The notes under the pieces were generated by a model, which was not told the DNA's origin, made no database searches, and saw only the letters and a list, made by a program, of their open reading frames with translations. A DNA stretch of 64,000 nt, from the NCBI RefSeq assembly GCF_036263595.1, contig NZ_DATAGQ010000110.1, forward strand, positions 1-64,000, read 5' to 3'. Shown one piece after another: positions 60,711-64,000 of this stretch. This stretch comes from Geminicoccus sp036263595 (lineage in GTDB: Bacteria > Pseudomonadota > Alphaproteobacteria > Geminicoccales > Geminicoccaceae). Each line of letters starts with the position of its first letter. Within the stretch, counting starts at the first letter, position 1. A program made the position numbers and the translations under genes.

Positions 60711-61193
60711 ATGAACATCTCCTTCGTCCATTCCAGCGTGTTCGAGCCACCCATCAAGGTGCCAGCCATCGGGCTCGACCTGTTCGTCCGCCTGCCACCT
60801 GCCGCAAGCGACGGCGAGTTCTGCTTCATCGAGACGATCAACGCGCCGGGTGCCGGCCCACCCTTGCATCGGCATCGGGAAGCGGAGATCTTCCGCGTGA
60901 TCGAGGGGCGCTATCTCTATCAGGTGGGCGAGCGACGCTTCTTCGCCGAGGCGGGGGACGTGGTCAGCATCCCGGGCGGCGTTGCCCATGGCTTCGTCAA
61001 CATCACGAAGGCTCCGGCCCGTCAGTATATCCTCATCGCGCCAGCCCTGGATGCCAGGGCGTTCTTCACGGAGCTGGCCGCCGTGATGCGGGACGGCCTG
61101 CCGGATCGCATGGCCCTGAATGCCTTCGGCGCCAAGTGGGGCGTCGAGTTCCTGGGACCGCCCCTCAGCCTGCACGACATGCCTGCCGGCTGA
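60711..61193 (+). CDS. Cupin domain-containing protein, quercetin-dioxygenase-like
   Basis: A 160-residue cupin. Motif 1 is GPPLHRHREAEIFRVIEGRY and motif 2 GDVVSIPGGVAHGFVN. The histidine/glutamate ligand set is complete. It starts at the ATG at 60711 with no strong ribosome binding site. It has a C-terminal helical extension as in small single-domain quercetinase relatives. A Nif11-type peptide gene follows. Confidence 0.82.
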   Translation: MNISFVHSSVFEPPIKVPAIGLDLFVRLPPAASDGEFCFIETINAPGAGPPLHRHREAEIFRVIEGRYLYQVGERRFFAEAGDVVSIPGGVAHGFVNITKAPARQYILIAPALDARAFFTELAAVMRDGLPDRMALNAFGAKWGVEFLGPPLSLHDMPAG

Positions 61194-61288
61194 TGCGTTC
61201 CATCTGGAGGCAAGGCAGGATGGACCGATTGACGGCCTGTCCTTGCTGGGGCAGCGTCGTTCATGTGCCATTACATGGGAGGATTGAA

Positions 61289-61504
61289 ATGAGCCAGGCA
61301 GATGTCGAGCGCTTCACGCGCGACCTTCAGAGCAACGAGCAGTTGCGCAACGAGATCAAGAACAGCGCTTCCGGTCTCGCATCAATCGTCGATATCGCCA
61401 GGCGCCATGGCTATGACGTCAACGTGGATGAGGTGAAGGCGCATCTGCGCAGCCAGGCGAACCAGGACTTGAGCGACGAGCAGTTGGAAGCCCTGGCCGG
61501 TGGT
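61289..61504 (+). CDS. Nif11-type leader peptide / RiPP precursor (3' end uncertain)
   Basis: Starts MSQADVERFTRDLQSNEQLR at an ATG with GGGAGG six bases upstream. Residues 1-70 match the Nif11 leader domain (ASIVDIARRHGYDVNVDEVK), ending in the cleavage-type sequence LSDEQLEALAGG at 61-72. The frame then continues without a stop far into DNA antisense to the downstream metallo-hydrolase (to 62521), so the true end of the core peptide cannot be fixed. I mark only the supported leader. The next residues (AGDPASAVASDQDSIGIGG) include a later cysteine in MQGLLCAHH. No lanthionine synthetase, radical SAM or YcaO gene lies nearby in the window. Confidence 0.72.
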
Positions 61505-61669
61505 GCGGGTGATCCAGCGTCTGCGGTCGCCAGTGACCAGGATAGCATCGGGATTGGCGGCACCTTGCGCCTCGCCATGCAGGGCCTCCTTTGCGCCCAT
61601 CATGCCCGCCACCGCACGAAATCCCGACAGTCCCTCGTCGGCTTCCTCGCCAGCCCGGCCGATGGCGCC

Positions 61670-62476
61670 CTACGGCCTCCCCTCGACCAGTTCGACATAC
61701 CGTTCGGCCGACCGAGCGACGATCGCCGGCCCATCCTGCAACACCTCCTGCCCCAAGAACGCCCCATAGATCCGCTCGTACGACCATGGCGCGAGCCGTG
61801 CCGCAACCCGGCGCACCTCGCCGGCCGCCAGCGGCATCATGTTCGGATAGCTCCACATGAACGACACGCGCCTTGCCCCAGGCGTGACCTGCACGATGTC
61901 GCCGGCCAGCAGGACGCCCTGGCCGTCGGCGGCACCTGCCCAGTGCAGCACGGTCCCGCCCGCAAAATGCCCACCGGCTCGGATCAGGGTTGTCCCGGGT
62001 GCAATCTCCAGCGTGTCGCCCGCCCAGGGCCGGATCGACGGCGACGGGCGCATGATCCAGGCACGGTCGGCCTCGTGCAGGTAGACAGGAGCCCCGAAGG
62101 CGGCGGCCCAGTCCTGCATGGTCGTGTAGTAGTGCGGATGGGAGATCGCGATGGCTTGGAGGCCACCCATCGCCTGGACCAGGGCCTCCGTCGCCGGATC
62201 GAGCAGGGCGATGCAATCCCAGAGGATGTTGCCCTGTGGCGTCACGAGCAGGAAGGCCCGCTGGTTGATGGCGAAGGCCGGCACGGTCTGCAGGCTGAAC
62301 AGGCCCTGCTCGTGACGGCGCCATGCGTTGCGATGCGCCTGGGCCAGGGCGTCCCGGCTGATCCAGGACTGGCCGGACGCCGGCACGTACTGTCGCTCGT
62401 CCTGGCAGATCGGGCAGGCCTCGGGCGGCGAGGACGCCTCATACGAGGTGCCGCAGGCGGTGCAAAGCAAGACCAT
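61670..62476 (-). CDS. MBL-fold metallo-hydrolase with N-terminal rubredoxin-type zinc ribbon
   Basis: A 268-residue protein from the ATG at 62476; a longer frame from 62515 adds 13 residues. The N-terminus has a rubredoxin-like knuckle pair (CTACGTSYE, then CPICQDERQYV). The metallo-beta-lactamase fold follows with SHPHYYTTMQDW, GGHFAGG and AGDIVQV, although the classical HxHxDH is changed to HPHYYT. Such proteins are common in alphaproteobacteria and fungi and have unknown substrates. Confidence 0.82.
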   Translation of the reverse strand: MVLLCTACGTSYEASSPPEACPICQDERQYVPASGQSWISRDALAQAHRNAWRRHEQGLFSLQTVPAFAINQRAFLLVTPQGNILWDCIALLDPATEALVQAMGGLQAIAISHPHYYTTMQDWAAAFGAPVYLHEADRAWIMRPSPSIRPWAGDTLEIAPGTTLIRAGGHFAGGTVLHWAGAADGQGVLLAGDIVQVTPGARRVSFMWSYPNMMPLAAGEVRRVAARLAPWSYERIYGAFLGQEVLQDGPAIVARSAERYVELVEGRP

Positions 62477-62608
62477 GTCCGAGCGCTCCCATGTCATGGC
62501 CGGTCTCGCCGCCACGCTTGAGGAAACTAGCGGCGGCGTCCAGTCACCGCATGGCCTTCACCGTCCCGACGATCGTGCCGGGCACCCGGGATCAGCCATC
62601 CGCGGCGT

Positions 62609-63394
62609 TCAGTGCAGGATCTGCTGCAGGAAGGCTCGCGCCCGCTCGGCCTGCGGGTTGGAGAAGAAGGCCTGGGGCGTCGCCTGTTCGACGATCTTGC
62701 CCCGGTCCATGAAGATGACGCGATCGGCGACCTGCCGGGCGAAGCCCATCTCATGGGTCACCACCGCCATCGTCATGCCCTCCCCAGCCAGCTGGACCAT
62801 GGTATCCAGCACTTCCTTGACCATCTCCGGGTCGAGCGAGGAGGTCGGCTCGTCGAACAGCATGATGTCCGGCTCCATCGCGAGGGCCCGGGCGACGGCG
62901 ACACGCTGCTGCTGGCCGCCGGAGAGCTGGGAAGCGAACTTGCCGGCCTGTTCGGGGATATGCACCTTGCGCAGGTAGTGCAGGGAGCGCTCGTCGGCGT
63001 CCTTGGCCGCCATGCCCTGGACTAGGCGAAGGGCGATCGAGCAGTTCTCCAGCACCGTCAGGTGCGGGAACAGGTTGAACTGCTGGAACACCATCCCCAC
63101 CCGCCGACGTACCGCCTGGACCGTCTTCGACTCCCGCGTGAGCCTGATGCCGTCGACCAGGACCTCGCCTTCCTGGAAGCCCTCCAGGCCGTTGATCGAG
63201 CGGATCAGCGTGGACTTGCCCGATCCGGACGGCCCGCAGATGACCAGCCGCTCGCCCCGGCCGATCAAGAGGTCGATGCCGTCCAGCACCTTGAACGCGC
63301 CGAACCACTTGCCGAGCCCGCGGATCTCCACGGCGGGCGCCCCGGCCAAGGGCTGCGGCTCGCCGGCGTGGGGGTTCCGGTTCCGTCCGATCAT
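62609..63394 (-). CDS. Amino-acid ABC transporter ATP-binding protein (GlnQ type)
   Basis: A 261-residue ATPase from the ATG at 63394 with AGGTGG five bases upstream; a GTG at 63430 overlapping the permease is an alternative. Walker A is GPSGSGKST, the Q-loop is VFQQFNLFPHLTV, the signature is LSGGQQQR and Walker B is IMLFDEPTSSLD. It belongs to the polar amino-acid uptake class (glutamine, glutamate, arginine, histidine). Its permease gene lies immediately upstream on the same strand. Confidence 0.93.
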   Translation of the reverse strand: MIGRNRNPHAGEPQPLAGAPAVEIRGLGKWFGAFKVLDGIDLLIGRGERLVICGPSGSGKSTLIRSINGLEGFQEGEVLVDGIRLTRESKTVQAVRRRVGMVFQQFNLFPHLTVLENCSIALRLVQGMAAKDADERSLHYLRKVHIPEQAGKFASQLSGGQQQRVAVARALAMEPDIMLFDEPTSSLDPEMVKEVLDTMVQLAGEGMTMAVVTHEMGFARQVADRVIFMDRGKIVEQATPQAFFSNPQAERARAFLQQILH

Positions 63395-63419
63395 GACGTC
63401 CACCTGGCGCCAGCGGGTT

Positions 63420-64000
63420 TCATCGTGCACTTGCCCGGTTGTAGTGGCGCTCGATCCGCGCCTGGACGAGTTCCAGGACGATGGAAAGGATCCAGTAGAT
63501 CATCGAGGCGGTGATCATCATCTCGATGTGGCGGAACTCGGTCTGCCCCTGCGTGCGCGCCAGGTACATCAGTTCCCACACGCCGACGACCGAGACGAGC
63601 GAACTGTCCTTGAGCATCGCGATGAACTGGTTGCCGGTGGGGGGAATGATCACCCGCATTGCCTGGGGCAGGATGATCCGCGTCATCGTGCTGGCGGGCT
63701 GCAAGCCCAGGGCGCGCGAGGCCTCCCACTGGCCCTTCGAAATGCTCTCGATGCCGGCCCGGAAGATCTCGGTCATGTACGCGCCGTAGCAGAGCGAGAG
63801 GGCCGCGATGCCGGCCGGAACGGCATCGATGACGTAACCGAGTTGCGGCAGGCCCAGGTAGATCATGTAGATCTGCATGAGCAGGGGCAGCCCCCGGAAC
63901 AGCGAGGTGTAGAAATTCGCGATGCCGAGCGCGATTCCATTGGACGACAGCTTCGCGATGGCACCCATCAACGCCAGGACCGAGGCGATGACGATCGAGA
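63420..64000 (-). CDS. Amino-acid ABC transporter permease (HisM/GlnP type), 5' end outside window
   Basis: The C-terminal part, about 193 residues, of a polar amino-acid permease. The frame is open through the window edge. Visible are ASVLALMGAIAKLSSNGIAL, then SLFRGLPLLMQIYMIYLGLP, and the coupling loop IESISKGQWEASRALGLQPA. The ATPase gene follows downstream. Confidence 0.92.
   Translation of the reverse strand, partial: SIVIASVLALMGAIAKLSSNGIALGIANFYTSLFRGLPLLMQIYMIYLGLPQLGYVIDAVPAGIAALSLCYGAYMTEIFRAGIESISKGQWEASRALGLQPASTMTRIILPQAMRVIIPPTGNQFIAMLKDSSLVSVVGVWELMYLARTQGQTEFRHIEMMITASMIYWILSIVLELVQARIERHYNRASAR

Overview
The window is about 64 kb of high-GC (roughly two-thirds GC by eye) alphaproteobacterial chromosome. 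The housekeeping order carB-greA-ELM1-trxB, followed by an acpS/pdxJ/lepB/rnc/era/recO run and a ParC-type topoisomerase IV, fits Rhodospirillales-like bacteria, possibly a Geminicoccaceae relative. That placement is inference from gene order and protein style. I saw no tRNA, rRNA or CRISPR array.

Layout. 1-5,600: carB (cut by the window edge), greA, an ELM1-family protein, trxB and a LysR regulator, all on plus, then a strong rho-independent terminator. 6,100-15,800, minus strand: msrP, parC, a zinc alcohol dehydrogenase, recO, era, rnc, lepB, acpS, pdxJ and a metallophosphoesterase. 15,900-21,280: a comM/yifB gene split in two by a 3.8 kb IS1595-type transposon. The transposon carries the transposase, a divergent DUF6471 regulator, a membrane-anchored coiled-coil protein, a DUF5678 protein, a decayed retropepsin-like gene and a coupled pair of unknown genes. 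Removing it with one 8-bp target duplicate restores the comM frame exactly.

21,500-32,450: an uptake and catabolism region. A polyamine-type ABC transporter (binding protein plus two permeases) diverges from an operon of two FAD amine/amino-acid oxidoreductases, a MarR regulator, a short-chain dehydrogenase and a peptide-type ABC transporter (binding protein plus two permeases). Neither transporter has an ATPase gene beside it. 32,500-39,650: accessory genes, namely membrane proteins, a MarR/YHS pair with a palindromic operator, a beta-propeller protein, a two-domain HTH regulator divergent from a DUF899 protein, and a large TPR protein.

39,900-44,120: a light-sensing cluster with a bacteriophytochrome HWE histidine kinase carrying its own receiver domain, an AraC regulator and a divergent heme oxygenase that would make the bilin chromophore. 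44,300-49,650: a GT4 glycogen synthase, a ROK-type sugar kinase whose halves appear circularly permuted, and an aromatic-type FAD monooxygenase with a decayed partial copy nearby. 49,650-57,000: a TetR/quinone-oxidoreductase pair, a TRAP transporter whose large permease is frameshifted, an IS481 remnant, a cupin and a secreted protein whose signal peptide looks frameshifted.

57,400-64,000: a DUF1127 protein coupled to a cupin, a divergent LysR regulator, a phenolic acid decarboxylase, an autotransporter tail remnant, another cupin, an orphan Nif11-type RiPP leader peptide, a rubredoxin/metallo-beta-lactamase protein, and a polar amino-acid ABC transporter (ATPase plus a permease cut by the window end). 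The second half holds many small remnants and single-base lesions, so it looks like a more fluid part of the chromosome than the first 16 kb.
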